Shown: positions 16,256 through 25,308, counted from the first letter of the stretch. The stretch: 64,000 nt of DNA from Paenibacillus algicola (GCF_005577435.1 NZ_CP040396.1:1129501-1193500); one strand, 5' to 3'. Notes: generated by a model from the sequence alone, not told the origin. Translations and numbers: made by a program.

Positions 16256-17383
16256 ATGAATCGGTATGATTGTGTCATTGTCGGGGCTGGACCTGCAGGA
16301 ATTGGCCTAGGCTGTGTGCTGCAGGATATGAAAATGGAAAACTTCATTATTTTGGAACGGAACCACATTGGCTCTTCCTTTCGCAAGTGGCCTAAAGAGA
16401 TGTCAATGATTACTCCTTCGTTCCCAGGCAACGCTTATGGAATGCTGGATTTAAACGCAGTTGCGCTTCAAACCTCCCCTGCCTATACGCTCGGAACAGA
16501 GCACCCTACGGGAGAGGAGTTCGCCGAATATCTGGAGGCCTTGGCGGAGTACAAAAAACTTCCGGTGCGTACCGGCATAGATATTCAAGCCCTGACTCCC
16601 TTTTCTGACGGAGGGTTTCAGCTGGTGACATCAGGCGAGGTTATCCATAGCCGGTTCGTGATCTGGGCCGCGGGGGAATTTCAGTATCCCAAGACAGATG
16701 GATTTCCAGGCTCTGAATATGCGATACACAACAGCTTGGTTGCAGAATGGTCTGACATTGAGGGCGATGAGGTTGTCGTTATCGGGGGGTATGAGAGCGG
16801 CGCGGATGCAGCCATTCACCTGAGCCGGCTAGGCAAAAAGGTGACGATCATTGACCGTAACGGCCGCTGGCTGGAAAAAGGAAGCAGTGATCCGAGTGTG
16901 GAGCTGTCGCCGTACACGAAGGATCGTTTGGATGAAATCCCTGATGATGCGATTGACCTCCTGCCGGGTTACGAGGTGCATTGGCTCGAGCCTATGGAGC
17001 AAGGGGGATATCTTATATATTGCGAAGATCAGGAGGGCAAGGAGCATTTTGTTCGTTCGGCTCACCCACCGATATTGGCAACGGGATTTAAGGGGAGTGT
17101 GGACTTGATCCGTCATCTGTTCGATCAAAGACCAGACGGTCAGCCTTTACTGTCCAGGCATGACGAGTCTACGATAACGCCGGGTTTGTTTCTCAGCGGT
17201 CCTTCAGTTGTGCATGACGATCTGCAGCTATGCTTTATCTATAAGTTCCGTCAACGCTATGCCGTTATTGCAGAGGCGATCGGGAAGGCGTTGGAGCTCG
17301 ATGTTTCTATTTTGAATCAATATCGACGTGAGAACATGATGCTGGAGGATTTATCCTGCTGTGCAGAGGATTGTGTATGTTAA
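16256..17383 (+). CDS. FAD/NAD(P)-dependent oxidoreductase with Cys-rich tail
   Basis: A 375-residue flavoprotein. The N-terminal FAD site is CVIVGAGPAGIGLG. A second nucleotide site, VVVIGGYESGADAA, lies near residue 175, and ILATGF precedes the C-terminal part. The layout resembles the CzcO/YpdA-like group of flavin-dependent oxidoreductases. The last eight residues hold four cysteines (Cys368, 369, 373, 375; CCAEDCVC), a likely metal or thiol site not expected in that group. AAGGGGTG precedes the ATG. It sits behind a Zur box and overlaps the next gene, so it belongs to the zinc-starvation response. The reaction is unknown. Confidence 0.8.
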   Translation: MNRYDCVIVGAGPAGIGLGCVLQDMKMENFIILERNHIGSSFRKWPKEMSMITPSFPGNAYGMLDLNAVALQTSPAYTLGTEHPTGEEFAEYLEALAEYKKLPVRTGIDIQALTPFSDGGFQLVTSGEVIHSRFVIWAAGEFQYPKTDGFPGSEYAIHNSLVAEWSDIEGDEVVVIGGYESGADAAIHLSRLGKKVTIIDRNGRWLEKGSSDPSVELSPYTKDRLDEIPDDAIDLLPGYEVHWLEPMEQGGYLIYCEDQEGKEHFVRSAHPPILATGFKGSVDLIRHLFDQRPDGQPLLSRHDESTITPGLFLSGPSVVHDDLQLCFIYKFRQRYAVIAEAIGKALELDVSILNQYRRENMMLEDLSCCAEDCVC

Positions 17384-18495
17384 TTTCGCTGGAGAGTGCG
17401 CCAAGCCCGTTCCGGCATAACGTCTGGGGCAGACTGCTTGCCGCTCTTGCCGCTATGCTGTTGTTCGCCACACCAGTGTATATGGCCTATTTGCTCTCAT
17501 CCTGGTCGCAGCCCTGGATGGATCGAACAATCATAGCATGGATTAAATCCGTGTCTGAAGCGCTGCCTTATGGGCTGAACGTGCTCATATCCGGAGACTA
17601 TGGCGTGGTTACACTCGGCATATATTCATTTATTTGGGCCTTTCCTGTCGTAGTTTTGCTGGGAGGAAGTCTCGCTGCTGCCGAAGAAAGCGGGCTGAAA
17701 GACGCCATCACCGATTCGCTGGAGAGATGGATGTCCATCATAGGCCTCAGCGGGCGGGATTTAATACCCGTGTTGTCGGGCTTCGGTTGTAATGTGGTGG
17801 CCGTCTTTCAAAGTCGCGCCTGCAGCGCATGTACCCGTAAATCATGTGTATCCCTGATTGCTTTTGGCTCGGCATGCAGTTATCAAATCGGGGCATCCTT
17901 GTCGATCTTTGGCTCGGCGGGCCGTCCCTGGCTGTTCTTTCCTTACCTTCTGCTGCTGGTCATTGTAGGTGCCATACATACTCGGCTATGGGCTCCAAAA
18001 GGGGGCGTCCCTCTGCATCCGGTCCGAAGAACCCACTTCGATCTGCAGGTTCCTCAGTGGTCTGCCATGATGCGGCGCGTGTGGGCTGTAATCAAGCAAT
18101 TCCTGCAGCAAGCTATGCCAATTTTCATAATGATGTGCCTGGCAGCAGGAGTGCTGCAGCTGTCAGGTACAATGGATAAGCTGTCCAAGCTCGCGGAGCC
18201 GCTGTTTGCCGTGATCCATATTCCGGTCGAAGCGGCCTCAAGTATCATGTTCTCGATTTTGCGTAAAGATGGAATCCTGCTGCTCAATGCAAACGATGGA
18301 GCAATCTTGACGAGTGTTTCGGCAGGTCAGCTGCTCGTCATTGTATATCTGGCCTCCACTTTAACAGCTTGTATGGTAACCCTTTGGACGATTGGAAAAG
18401 AGTTGGGATGGCGCTTGGCTGCGGTAATTACAGGCCGTCAAATGCTCACCTCTCTGGTATCTGCTACGTGCATAATGCTTATAGTAGGGCGGTAA
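17377..18495 (+). CDS. FeoB-like gate/nucleoside-recognition domain membrane protein lacking a G domain
   Basis: A 372-residue polytopic membrane protein with roughly eight hydrophobic helices. The segment [20 protein letters not shown] followed by a Cys-containing helix ([12 protein letters not shown]) matches the Gate/core region of FeoB, where GCNVPA and the following Cys helix line the metal path. A second gate-like block ([18 protein letters not shown]) lies near residue 250. No GTPase domain is present. ATG 17377 has AGAGGA upstream and overlaps the previous stop by 7 bases. Being Zur-controlled and followed by a COG0523 GTPase, it may be a zinc permease. That is inferred. Confidence 0.75.
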   Translation: MLISLESAPSPFRHNVWGRLLAALAAMLLFATPVYMAYLLSSWSQPWMDRTIIAWIKSVSEALPYGLNVLISGDYGVVTLGIYSFIWAFPVVVLLGGSLAAAEESGLKDAITDSLERWMSIIGLSGRDLIPVLSGFGCNVVAVFQSRACSACTRKSCVSLIAFGSACSYQIGASLSIFGSAGRPWLFFPYLLLLVIVGAIHTRLWAPKGGVPLHPVRRTHFDLQVPQWSAMMRRVWAVIKQFLQQAMPIFIMMCLAAGVLQLSGTMDKLSKLAEPLFAVIHIPVEAASSIMFSILRKDGILLLNANDGAILTSVSAGQLLVIVYLASTLTACMVTLWTIGKELGWRLAAVITGRQMLTSLVSATCIMLIVGR

Positions 18496-18526
18496 AAGAG
18501 GTAATAGGATAAGGAGGAAGCAGTTA

Positions 18527-19723
18527 ATGAATAGCAAAAAGGTTGACGATAGAATTCCGGTAACGGTGTTAAGCGGATATCTCGGTGCAGGCAAAACAAC
18601 CATATTGAATCACGTCCTCAACAATCGAGACGGGCTGAAGGTAGCGGTCATCGTCAACGATCTGAGCGAAGTTAACATTGATGCTGATCTGATTCGCGAC
18701 GGAGGCGGACTCAGCAGGACGGAAGAGAAGCTGGTTGAAATGTCTAACGGCTGCATCTGCTGCACCCTTCGTGATGACTTGCTGCAGGAGGTTGAGAAGC
18801 TGGCGAAGGCCGGCTCCTTTGATTACATACTCATCGAATCCACGGGCATTGGCGAGCCGCTTCCGGTTGCCCAAACGTTTACCTACGTGGACGAAGAGCA
18901 GGATATCGACCTGTCCAAGCTGACACGCCTTGACTGTATGGTGACTGTCGTGGATGCCCATCATTTCTGGCAGGATTTCAATTCACCGGAATCGCTGCAG
19001 CAACGGAATCAGGAAGCGGGTGAAGACGATACGAGACATGTCGTGCATTTGCTGACAGATCAAGTGGAGTTTTGCGATGTGCTCATCATTAACAAATGCG
19101 ATATGGTCAGCACCGAAGAGCTGGAGAAGCTGAAAAATGCCTTGAGAGGACTCCAGCCCAGCGCGAAAATCATTACCACGAGCTATGGTCAGATAGATCC
19201 TAAACAGATTTTGAATACGGGGCTCTTTGACTTTGATGAGGCTAGCCAATCCGCGGGCTGGATTAAGGAGCTCCTAAAGGAGGAGCATACACCGGAGACC
19301 GAGGAATACGGAATATCTTCCTTCGTTTATACGCGGAAGGTTCCGTTTCACCCGGAACGTCTGCTCAACTGGATGGCGAAGTGGCCCAAATCGGTTGTCC
19401 GCTCTAAAGGCCTGGTGTGGCTGGCGACACGAAATAATACTGCCATCACGTTTAGTCAGGCGGGCGTATCCCGCCAGCTGACGCCAGCAGGTCTATGGGT
19501 GGCTTCCCTGTCTGAGGAAGAAAGATATGCTTACTTCGGTGCAGACTATCCGAAATCTCCCGATTGGGATGATGAGTGGGGAGATCGGGTCACCAAGCTG
19601 GTCTTTATCGGCATTGAGCTGGATAAGGAGGCAATCATCGATTCACTGGACGCAGCGCTGTTGACACAAGAGGAGATGGAGGGGAACTGGCGGGAGCTTG
19701 CAGATCCATTGCCAGCATTTTAA
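18527..19723 (+). CDS. COG0523 (CobW/YciC/ZagA-like) GTP-binding metallochaperone
   Basis: A 398-residue GTPase. Walker [10 protein letters not shown] (Lys23), the metal motif CICC (Cys76, 78, 79) in [30 protein letters not shown] and the guanine motif NKCD are present, followed by a CobW C-terminal domain ([10 protein letters not shown]). Zur-controlled members such as B. subtilis YciC/ZagA act as GTP-dependent zinc metallochaperones. It follows the FeoB-like gene by 31 bases with AAGGAGGA before the ATG and is the last gene of the unit. It ends 13 bases before the convergent AraC gene, with no clear hairpin between. Confidence 0.92.
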   Translation: MNSKKVDDRIPVTVLSGYLGAGKTTILNHVLNNRDGLKVAVIVNDLSEVNIDADLIRDGGGLSRTEEKLVEMSNGCICCTLRDDLLQEVEKLAKAGSFDYILIESTGIGEPLPVAQTFTYVDEEQDIDLSKLTRLDCMVTVVDAHHFWQDFNSPESLQQRNQEAGEDDTRHVVHLLTDQVEFCDVLIINKCDMVSTEELEKLKNALRGLQPSAKIITTSYGQIDPKQILNTGLFDFDEASQSAGWIKELLKEEHTPETEEYGISSFVYTRKVPFHPERLLNWMAKWPKSVVRSKGLVWLATRNNTAITFSQAGVSRQLTPAGLWVASLSEEERYAYFGADYPKSPDWDDEWGDRVTKLVFIGIELDKEAIIDSLDAALLTQEEMEGNWRELADPLPAF

Positions 19724-19736
19724 AGTGCCCTCATCG

Positions 19737-20612
19737 TCAAAAAGTCATCTTCATCTTGCGGTAGGCTGAAGGTACAACTCCCTGGCGTTCACGAAAAATA
19801 CGTGAGAACGTCTTGTACGACCCGTACCCTGATTCATGCGCGATCTCGGTCATGCTCATCTCAGTAGACCCCATCAAGCCGATAGCATGGCGAATGCGAA
19901 GATCATTTAAGAGCTCCAAATAATGCTGTCCCGTCTTTTCCTTAATGACCTCGCTGATCCGGGAGACACTCATGGCGAATTGCTTTGACAGCTCTGTCAG
20001 TGTCAGATCTTCTCTTGTATAATGCTGCTGAAGGTAATGGATGATGTGCCAGGCAGCCCGAGTCTGACTGGGGATCGCTGGAGCGGAGGAGCGGCTGTGC
20101 TTGCTTCTGCTGCGGTGAAACAGAATGAGCGCTTCCATCAGCTTGATGGCGAGCCGGGTGGAGCGCCCCCAGTCGTTCCCTTGATACTCCTTATGCATCT
20201 CGGTCATGATCCGTTTGATCTCTGCTGCGCTGTGCTCGTCAAATAAGTAATAAGGCGCAGCAGCCTCGGCTTCAATCAAGCGGCCAAGTCCTTCGCTGCC
20301 GGTAGAAAACGGAGAGGGCTGCAGCAAAAAGTCCATGCCGAAATTGCAGTTATACAGCACCAGCTCACTGCCGGGATCCGTGAACAGCTCATGGATCTGA
20401 TAAGGCAGGACGAAGGTAAAGGTTCCTGGCAGCATGGGATGCTGCACCCCGTTAATCGTTTCAAAGCCTCGGCCCTCCACCACATAGGAGAATTCCAAAA
20501 AATCATGCCGATGTGCACGGTAGCCGGCGGGCAGCCGATTCAGGCTGAAGTGCACAGGCAGCGCAGTATGCATATTAGGAAATGATGTAATGTATTGCGG
20601 AATTCCTGTCAT
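19737..20612 (-). CDS. AraC-family transcriptional regulator with cupin sensor
   Basis: A 291-residue regulator. The N-terminal cupin (RAHRHDFLEFSYVVEGRG, LPYQIHEL) should bind a sugar. The C-terminal 100 residues hold two HTH motifs, LTELSKQFAMSVSRISEVIK and MTEIAHESGYGSYKTFSRIF. The ATG follows GAGGAGATC. It is divergent from the oxidoreductase/isomerase pair at 20731 with a 118-bp shared intergenic region, so these genes are the likely targets. It converges with the COG0523 gene and ends 13 bases from it. Confidence 0.9.
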   Translation of the reverse strand: MTGIPQYITSFPNMHTALPVHFSLNRLPAGYRAHRHDFLEFSYVVEGRGFETINGVQHPMLPGTFTFVLPYQIHELFTDPGSELVLYNCNFGMDFLLQPSPFSTGSEGLGRLIEAEAAAPYYLFDEHSAAEIKRIMTEMHKEYQGNDWGRSTRLAIKLMEALILFHRSRSKHSRSSAPAIPSQTRAAWHIIHYLQQHYTREDLTLTELSKQFAMSVSRISEVIKEKTGQHYLELLNDLRIRHAIGLMGSTEMSMTEIAHESGYGSYKTFSRIFRERQGVVPSAYRKMKMTF

Positions 20613-20730
20613 GATGATCTCCTCGAAAATCTGGCATATAATCCGAAAAAAACGGTACGCGTTCTCTTTGAATGTATTCTACCATGATTAAGAGAAACAC
20701 AGGAACTTACCGTATTGGAGGATGAGGAGC

Positions 20731-21807
20731 ATGAGCTTGAGCAGCAAAATCCGTCTGGGCGTGATCGGGGCCGGCAATATCGGCGGTGTACATGTCCAGC
20801 AGTTTGCCAACCTGTCAGAGCTGTGTAAAATACAAGGAATCACGGACATTGTTCAGTCGCGGGCGCAAGCGCTTGCAGCACAGCATAGTATCCCGAATGT
20901 GTATACTTCGGCAGAAGCATTAATTCAAAGTGAAGAGATTGATGCGGTCATTATTGGCGTGCCTAATCAGTTTCACGCGCCTTACGCTGTTCAGGCGCTT
21001 GCAGCCGGCAAGCATGTGCTGCTGGAGAAGCCGATGGGGCTTAACGGTGCAGATGCCCGGCAAATCTATGAGGCCAGCTTGGCCTCGGATAAGGTGCTGA
21101 TGGTCGCTCATCAGATGCGGTTTGAGGCCGTGGCCTCGCAAATCAAGGAGCAAGTGGAGCGGGGAGAACTGGGGCGTATCTACACTGCGAAGACCGGGTG
21201 GTACCGCCGCAAGGGCATTCCCGGCTGGGGAACATGGTTCACACAGATGGAACAGTCCGGGGGTGGCCCTTTGATCGATATCGGCGTCCATATGCTCGAT
21301 TTGGCCTTGTATCTGATGGGCAACCCGAAGCCGGTGTCTGTTTATGGAGCGACCTATGCCGAATTCGGGCCTAACCGGAAGGGAATCGGCAACTGGGGGA
21401 CTCCGGATTGGAACGGGATTTATGACGTTGAGGATCTGGCCACAGCTCTCATTAAGATGGAAGACGGCAGTACACTGTCGCTGGAGGTCAGCTGGGCGGT
21501 TCATTCGGACACGGATAATACGCCGTTTATCCGCCTGATGGGCAGTGATGGCGGAGCGACCTATCGCGGTGCACAGGGACTGCTGCATACGGAGAAATTC
21601 AATCGCCCGCTCGATTCTGAGCTGCTCAAGCCGGAGCAGGATGAAGGGGAACGCATGCGGCTTAGCCGGCATTTCCTGGATTGCATCGGCTCTGGCCGTA
21701 CGCCGATCAGCTCGGCACTGACCGGCCTGACTAACAATCTTGTACTGGATGCCGTGTACGAATCGTCCCGCACGGGTAACGAAGTGAAGCTGAATTGGGA
21801 TGTATAG
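20731..21807 (+). CDS. Gfo/Idh/MocA family oxidoreductase
   Basis: A 358-residue NAD(P)-dependent dehydrogenase. The dinucleotide fold is LGVIGAGNIGGVHVQQF, the family motif is LLEKPMG (Lys in EKP), and GGGPLIDIGVHMLDLALYLMG carries the catalytic Asp/His pair. I prefer ATG 20731, 9 bases behind GGAGG; the ATG at 20722 abuts that site. It probably forms an operon with the TIM-barrel gene 45 bp downstream. Such pairs commonly oxidise and epimerise inositols or amino/aldose sugars. The neighbouring AraC gene is the probable regulator. Confidence 0.9.
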   Translation: MSLSSKIRLGVIGAGNIGGVHVQQFANLSELCKIQGITDIVQSRAQALAAQHSIPNVYTSAEALIQSEEIDAVIIGVPNQFHAPYAVQALAAGKHVLLEKPMGLNGADARQIYEASLASDKVLMVAHQMRFEAVASQIKEQVERGELGRIYTAKTGWYRRKGIPGWGTWFTQMEQSGGGPLIDIGVHMLDLALYLMGNPKPVSVYGATYAEFGPNRKGIGNWGTPDWNGIYDVEDLATALIKMEDGSTLSLEVSWAVHSDTDNTPFIRLMGSDGGATYRGAQGLLHTEKFNRPLDSELLKPEQDEGERMRLSRHFLDCIGSGRTPISSALTGLTNNLVLDAVYESSRTGNEVKLNWDV

Positions 21808-21852
21808 GGTGGCAAGGGCAGACATCGTTCAACAAAAGAGGAGGAGACGCAA

Positions 21853-22701
21853 TTGATTAAAGGGTTGTCGCGCGCAGGAATAGGGGATGTGGGAGATATC
21901 GAAGCATTTGCTGAAAAAGCGGCGAAGCATGGCTTTGAAGCAATAGATGTCAGTGGCAAAGAGCTTCGTGAGTGGGCTGAGCGGCGAGGCCTTGAAGCTG
22001 CGCAAGAAACGCTGAGGAAGCATGAGCTAAGAATCGGCTCAATTGGGCTGCCGGTCGAGTGGCGCGCCGACGAAGCATCGTTCCGCGAGGGACTGGTCGA
22101 GCTGGCACGAGATGCGAAAGCCGCCGCTGCTTTTGGCTGTACAGCATGCTGCACGTATATCCTGCCGTCCACCGACCAGAACGCGGCTCACTTTATGGCG
22201 CTGGCCACCCGGCGCCTCCGCACTTGCGCAGAGCTGCTCGGTGCCTATGGCATCTCTTTGGGTCTGGAATTCGTAGGCCCGCATCATCTGCGTACCCGCT
22301 GGGCGAACCCCTTCATCTGGACGATGGAAGAGACGCTTGATTGGATCGCCGCGATCGACAGGCGCAACGTGGGCTTGCTTTTTGACGCGTATCACTGGTA
22401 TACCACCGGCGGCACGAAGGAGGCTATTCTTAGCCTGAAGGCGGAGCAGATCGTCCATGTGCATCTCAATGACGCAAAGCCGTTGCCTGTCAGCGAAGTG
22501 CTGGACAACGACCGTCTCTATCCGGGCGAGGGCGTTATTGATCTGCAAGGCTTTTTGCAATCTCTGAATGTGATCGGGTATAAGGGTGTCGTGGCGCAGG
22601 AAATTCTGAGTCAGCAGTCTCCGCCGGACAGCAGTGATACGCTGATCTCCCGTTCGGCAGAAGGTTTCAGGCACGTATACCGGGCCGCCGGACTTCAGTA
22701 A
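21853..22701 (+). CDS. Sugar phosphate isomerase/epimerase (xylose-isomerase-like TIM barrel)
   Basis: A 282-residue barrel protein from a TTG start at 21853, behind GAGGAGACGC. Metal and catalytic elements are visible as SLGLEFVGPHH (Glu), LLFDAYHWYTTGG (Asp/His), IVHVHLND (His, Asp) and VVAQEILSQ (Glu), the usual Glu-Asp/His-His-Glu set. Members interconvert ketoses or inosose-type sugars. It follows the Gfo/Idh gene and ends at a strong terminator. The substrate is not predictable. Confidence 0.85.
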   Translation: MIKGLSRAGIGDVGDIEAFAEKAAKHGFEAIDVSGKELREWAERRGLEAAQETLRKHELRIGSIGLPVEWRADEASFREGLVELARDAKAAAAFGCTACCTYILPSTDQNAAHFMALATRRLRTCAELLGAYGISLGLEFVGPHHLRTRWANPFIWTMEETLDWIAAIDRRNVGLLFDAYHWYTTGGTKEAILSLKAEQIVHVHLNDAKPLPVSEVLDNDRLYPGEGVIDLQGFLQSLNVIGYKGVVAQEILSQQSPPDSSDTLISRSAEGFRHVYRAAGLQ

Positions 22702-22773
22702 GCGAGACTGGAATAAGGTAAAGTTTGCACCGGCGCGCGCCGGAACTGTGCGCAGTGCTTTCATAGACAGACA

Positions 22774-22830
22774 AACACCTTCAAGCTGAATCCTGCTAAG
22801 CAGCAGGACTTCAGGCATGAAGGTGTTTTG
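22774..22830 (+). terminator. Terminator after the isomerase gene
   Basis: AACACCTTCA pairs with TGAAGGTGTT, with a nested TCCTGCT/AGCAGGA hairpin inside, followed by TTTG. Confidence 0.8.
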
Positions 22831-22889
22831 CATTGGGTGCACCGTGCTGTAACGATGACTGTTCCGCCTCAATCGCGCGGGGAACTGCG

Positions 22890-23035
22890 CGTGGTGAGGA
22901 TCGTGCCGAGAATTCGGCGTGGTGCGAAAGTTGAGCTGGAACACCGCGTGGTGTGAATCGTGCCGAGAATTCGGCGTGGTATGGTGTGGAAGTCGTGACG
23001 AGAACTCTGCGCGGTGTGAAAGTCGAGCTGTTTAC
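22890..23035 (+). repeat. Degenerate short direct repeats, non-coding
   Basis: TCGTGCCGAGAATTCGGCGT occurs at 22901 and again exactly at 22958, both followed by GGT. A decayed third copy (TCGTGACGAGAACTCTGCGC) starts at 22993. Each is trailed by GTGxGAAAGTxGAGCTG-like sequence. No ribosome binding site or coherent reading frame is present. Confidence 0.6.
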
Positions 23036-23445
23036 GCAGTGTCATATTTTGTACATACGGCCCAACGGTCAGCTAGGCGTATTGTAATGCGCGTACCGCA
23101 CATAGCGAAGTTTTAACGGACAGAGCTGTACGTTAGAGCCTATCAAGACGATGGAAATAACCTGTACGACGCCTGATTTTGGGATATGAGCAATTAAGCG
23201 TCTGATATGAAGTTCTTTCGCGCTAAAAGTATTCTTACTCCACATGTAAAGAACTATATTATTTCCCTGTAGTATCTCTATAATAGAGTAGTTAACATGT
23301 CCTCTCCACACCTCGGCATAGAGTTGATTGCCGTAGTCTGGGGATGACGAACCTATCCACCAATACATCCGCGAGGCGTCTTGCGTGTCAGATGTATAGG
23401 TCTGGCACTTCAGGCTGTCCAGGAAAAACAAAAGGAGACAACAAT
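23036..23445. other. Non-coding stretch upstream of the epimerase gene
   Basis: About 410 bases without a supported gene. An open frame on the minus strand lacks a ribosome binding site and known motifs. A TATAAT (23279-23284) may be the -10 for the epimerase gene, but no good -35 lies 16-18 bp before it. Nothing else is recognised. Confidence 0.5.
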
Positions 23446-24297
23446 ATGCCTAAAGTCGTTATTACCGGAGGCAGTGGGATGCTGGGCCGCTGGGTCGTTC
23501 GACACTTTTTGGAGCATGGGTATGAAGTGTTAAATGTAGATACAAAACAGCCGGAGGAGGCGTTATGCCGGACACTGCTAGTGAATTTGGAGGATCTGGG
23601 CGAAACCTATAGCGCGCTGGCCGGTGCGGATGCTGTTGTGCATTTGGCGGCGGTGCCTGCGATGAACATCCGCACCCCGGAGGTAACCTTCCGCAATAAT
23701 GTGATGTCAACCTACAATATTTTGGAGGCTGCAGCGAATCTCGGTATTACGAAGGCCGTGATTGCGTCTAGCGAATCCTCTTACGGGATCGTTTTTGCCG
23801 TGCATCCATTTGCTCCGCAATATGTTCCGATGGATGAGCTGCATCCGCAGCTGCCCCAGGACAGTTATGGCTTGTCTAAAGTCGTGAATGAGCAGAATGC
23901 AGAGATGATTCATCGCCGGACCGGGATGCAGGTCGTATCCATGCGACTTGGTAATGTGATTCCGCCGGAATGGTACGAGCGTTTCCCGTCGTTCATTCAT
24001 CGTCCTGAAGCCCGCGAGCGAATCCTCTGGAGCTACATCGACACCCGTGATGCAGCAGAAGCCTGCCGTCTGGCCGTAGAGATAGATGGGCTGGGAGCGG
24101 TGGCGTTGAACATAACCGCGGATGACACCAGCATGGATATCCCAAGCCGGGAGCTGATGCAGGCTCGCTATGCCGAGGTAACCGACTTCCGGACAACGCT
24201 GGACGGCTATGAGACCCTGATGGACAATCGCAAGGCCAAGCGCCTCTTAGGCTGGCAGCCGAAGTACTTCTGGCGCGAGCAAATGCTGCAGAAGTAG
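23446..24297 (+). CDS. NAD-dependent epimerase/dehydratase (extended SDR)
   Basis: A 283-residue short-chain dehydrogenase of the extended class. The cofactor site is VVITGGSGMLGRWVV, followed by VVHLAAVPA. The active site reads Ser in IASSESSYG and Tyr/Lys in DSYGLSKVVNE (YxxxK). Members act on nucleotide sugars or sugar acids. I chose ATG 23446 because AAAAGGAGA lies 8 bases before it; an in-frame extension upstream lacks support. It is monocistronic with a strong terminator behind. Confidence 0.88.
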   Translation: MPKVVITGGSGMLGRWVVRHFLEHGYEVLNVDTKQPEEALCRTLLVNLEDLGETYSALAGADAVVHLAAVPAMNIRTPEVTFRNNVMSTYNILEAAANLGITKAVIASSESSYGIVFAVHPFAPQYVPMDELHPQLPQDSYGLSKVVNEQNAEMIHRRTGMQVVSMRLGNVIPPEWYERFPSFIHRPEARERILWSYIDTRDAAEACRLAVEIDGLGAVALNITADDTSMDIPSRELMQARYAEVTDFRTTLDGYETLMDNRKAKRLLGWQPKYFWREQMLQK

Positions 24298-24342
24298 GAC
24301 TTGGCGGCACCAAGTCCTGCCTTCCGCGGTAAGGACCTGTGA

Positions 24343-24380
24343 GGGCAAAGAGGCGAGTTATCGCCCTTTGCCCTTTTTTA
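24343..24380 (+). terminator. Terminator after the epimerase gene
   Basis: GGGCAAAGAGGCGA pairs with TCGCCCTTTGCCC around a 4-base loop, followed by TTTTTTA. The 36-bp repeat array starts just behind it. Confidence 0.9.
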
Positions 24381-24387
24381 TTGCCGC

Positions 24388-24567
24388 GGCTCGCACGCTC
24401 GAACACGCCTCGCATCCCACGCGGGCTCGTAGTCTCGGATGCGCCTCGTATCTCACGCTGGCTCGCGCTCTCGAACACGCTTCGCATCCCACGCAGGCTC
24501 GCGTTCTCGGATGCGCCTCGTACCTCATACTGTCTCACGCTCTCGAACACGGCTCGTATCCTATATT
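24388..24567 (+). repeat. Tandem array of five 36-bp units (copy 1)
   Basis: Five contiguous 36-bp units start at 24388, 24424, 24460, 24496 and 24532. Two unit types alternate: one with CTCGAACACG and CATCCCACG, the other with CTCGGATGCG and TATCTCACG. A partial sixth unit runs into the 185-bp element. Because 36 is divisible by three, open frames run through it, but none has a ribosome binding site. Confidence 0.9.
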
Positions 24568-24577
24568 GGCTCCTGCT

Positions 24578-24762
24578 CTAACGGTTGCCACAGCGCTTAT
24601 TGTTAGCTAATCGGCAGCAAACTAATTCTAACGGTTGTGAGCGTGCTTAATTGATGGAATAGTTGCTCTAAAGCACCCAAATGACCGAAATAACGCGTCT
24701 GGCAACCGTTAGATTCAAAGTAACCATGAATTAGCACTTTTAGCACCTGTGGCAACCGTTAG
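24578..24762. repeat. 185-bp inverted-repeat element (copy 1), MITE-like
   Basis: The element begins CTAACGGTTGCCACAG and ends CTGTGGCAACCGTTAG, a perfect 16-bp terminal inverted repeat. A second, inner pair (CTAACGGTTG at 24628, CAACCGTTAG at 24703) is nested inside. No coding sequence is present. The size and ends resemble a miniature inverted-repeat element or a structured intergenic repeat. An exact-length second copy lies at 25002. Confidence 0.8.
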
Positions 24763-24811
24763 AATTGTACTTGTTACGCGCTCCAACAATCGCGAATCGC
24801 ACAATGCGTGC

Positions 24812-24991
24812 AAGCTCCCAGCTTGAACATGCTTCGCATCCCACACTGGTTCGCGCTCTCGGATGCGCCTCGCATCTCACACTGTCTCGCGCTCTCGGAT
24901 GCGCCTCGCATCTCATACTGTCTCGCGCTCTCGAACACGCTACGCATTCCACGCTGTCTCCCGCTCTGGAACACAACCCCTATCCCACGCG
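24812..24991 (+). repeat. Tandem array of five 36-bp units (copy 2)
   Basis: Five units start at 24812, 24848, 24884, 24920 and 24956, each exactly 424 bp from its counterpart in copy 1. The first is the most decayed. Unit types run E, G, G, E, E instead of strictly alternating (E has CGAACA, G has CGGATG). Confidence 0.9.
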
Positions 24992-25001
24992 GGCTTCCGC
25001 T

Positions 25002-25186
25002 CTAACGGTTGCCACAGCGCTTATTGTTAGCTAATCGGCAGCAAACTAATTCTAACGGTTGTGAACGTGCTTAATAGGTGGAGTAGTCGCTCTAAAGCAT
25101 CCAAATGACCGAAATAACGCGTCTGGCAACCGTTAGATTCAAAGTAACCATGAATTAGCACTTTTAGCACCTGTGGCAACTGTTAG
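25002..25186. repeat. 185-bp inverted-repeat element (copy 2)
   Basis: It has the same length and nearly the same sequence as 24578-24762. The right end carries one change (CAACTGTTAG instead of CAACCGTTAG). Together with the 36-bp array it forms the second copy of a 375-bp composite; 49 unrelated bases separate the copies. Confidence 0.85.
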
Positions 25187-25308
25187 AACTACGGAGAGGA
25201 CGTGTAGTCGGGAAAAAGCGAAGAGCCCGCCCCAACAACAGCACCAGAGCCTCCGCCCGCACTGAAGGCACGCTAGCTAACGCACACATAGCGGAGCACC
25301 GCTGCCAC

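Noticed and set aside
23069..23431. 120-codon minus-strand open frame before the epimerase gene
   Set aside because: No ribosome binding site, no family resemblance, and uneven composition; treated as non-coding.
24388..24991. CRISPR-like array
   Set aside because: The 36-bp units are contiguous without unique spacers, and no cas gene is in the window.
24339..25034. Several open frames coding 12-residue repeats such as LEHASHPT through the 36-bp arrays
   Set aside because: Frames stay open on both strands only because the 36-bp period is a multiple of three; there are no ribosome binding sites and the frames run into the inverted-repeat element.
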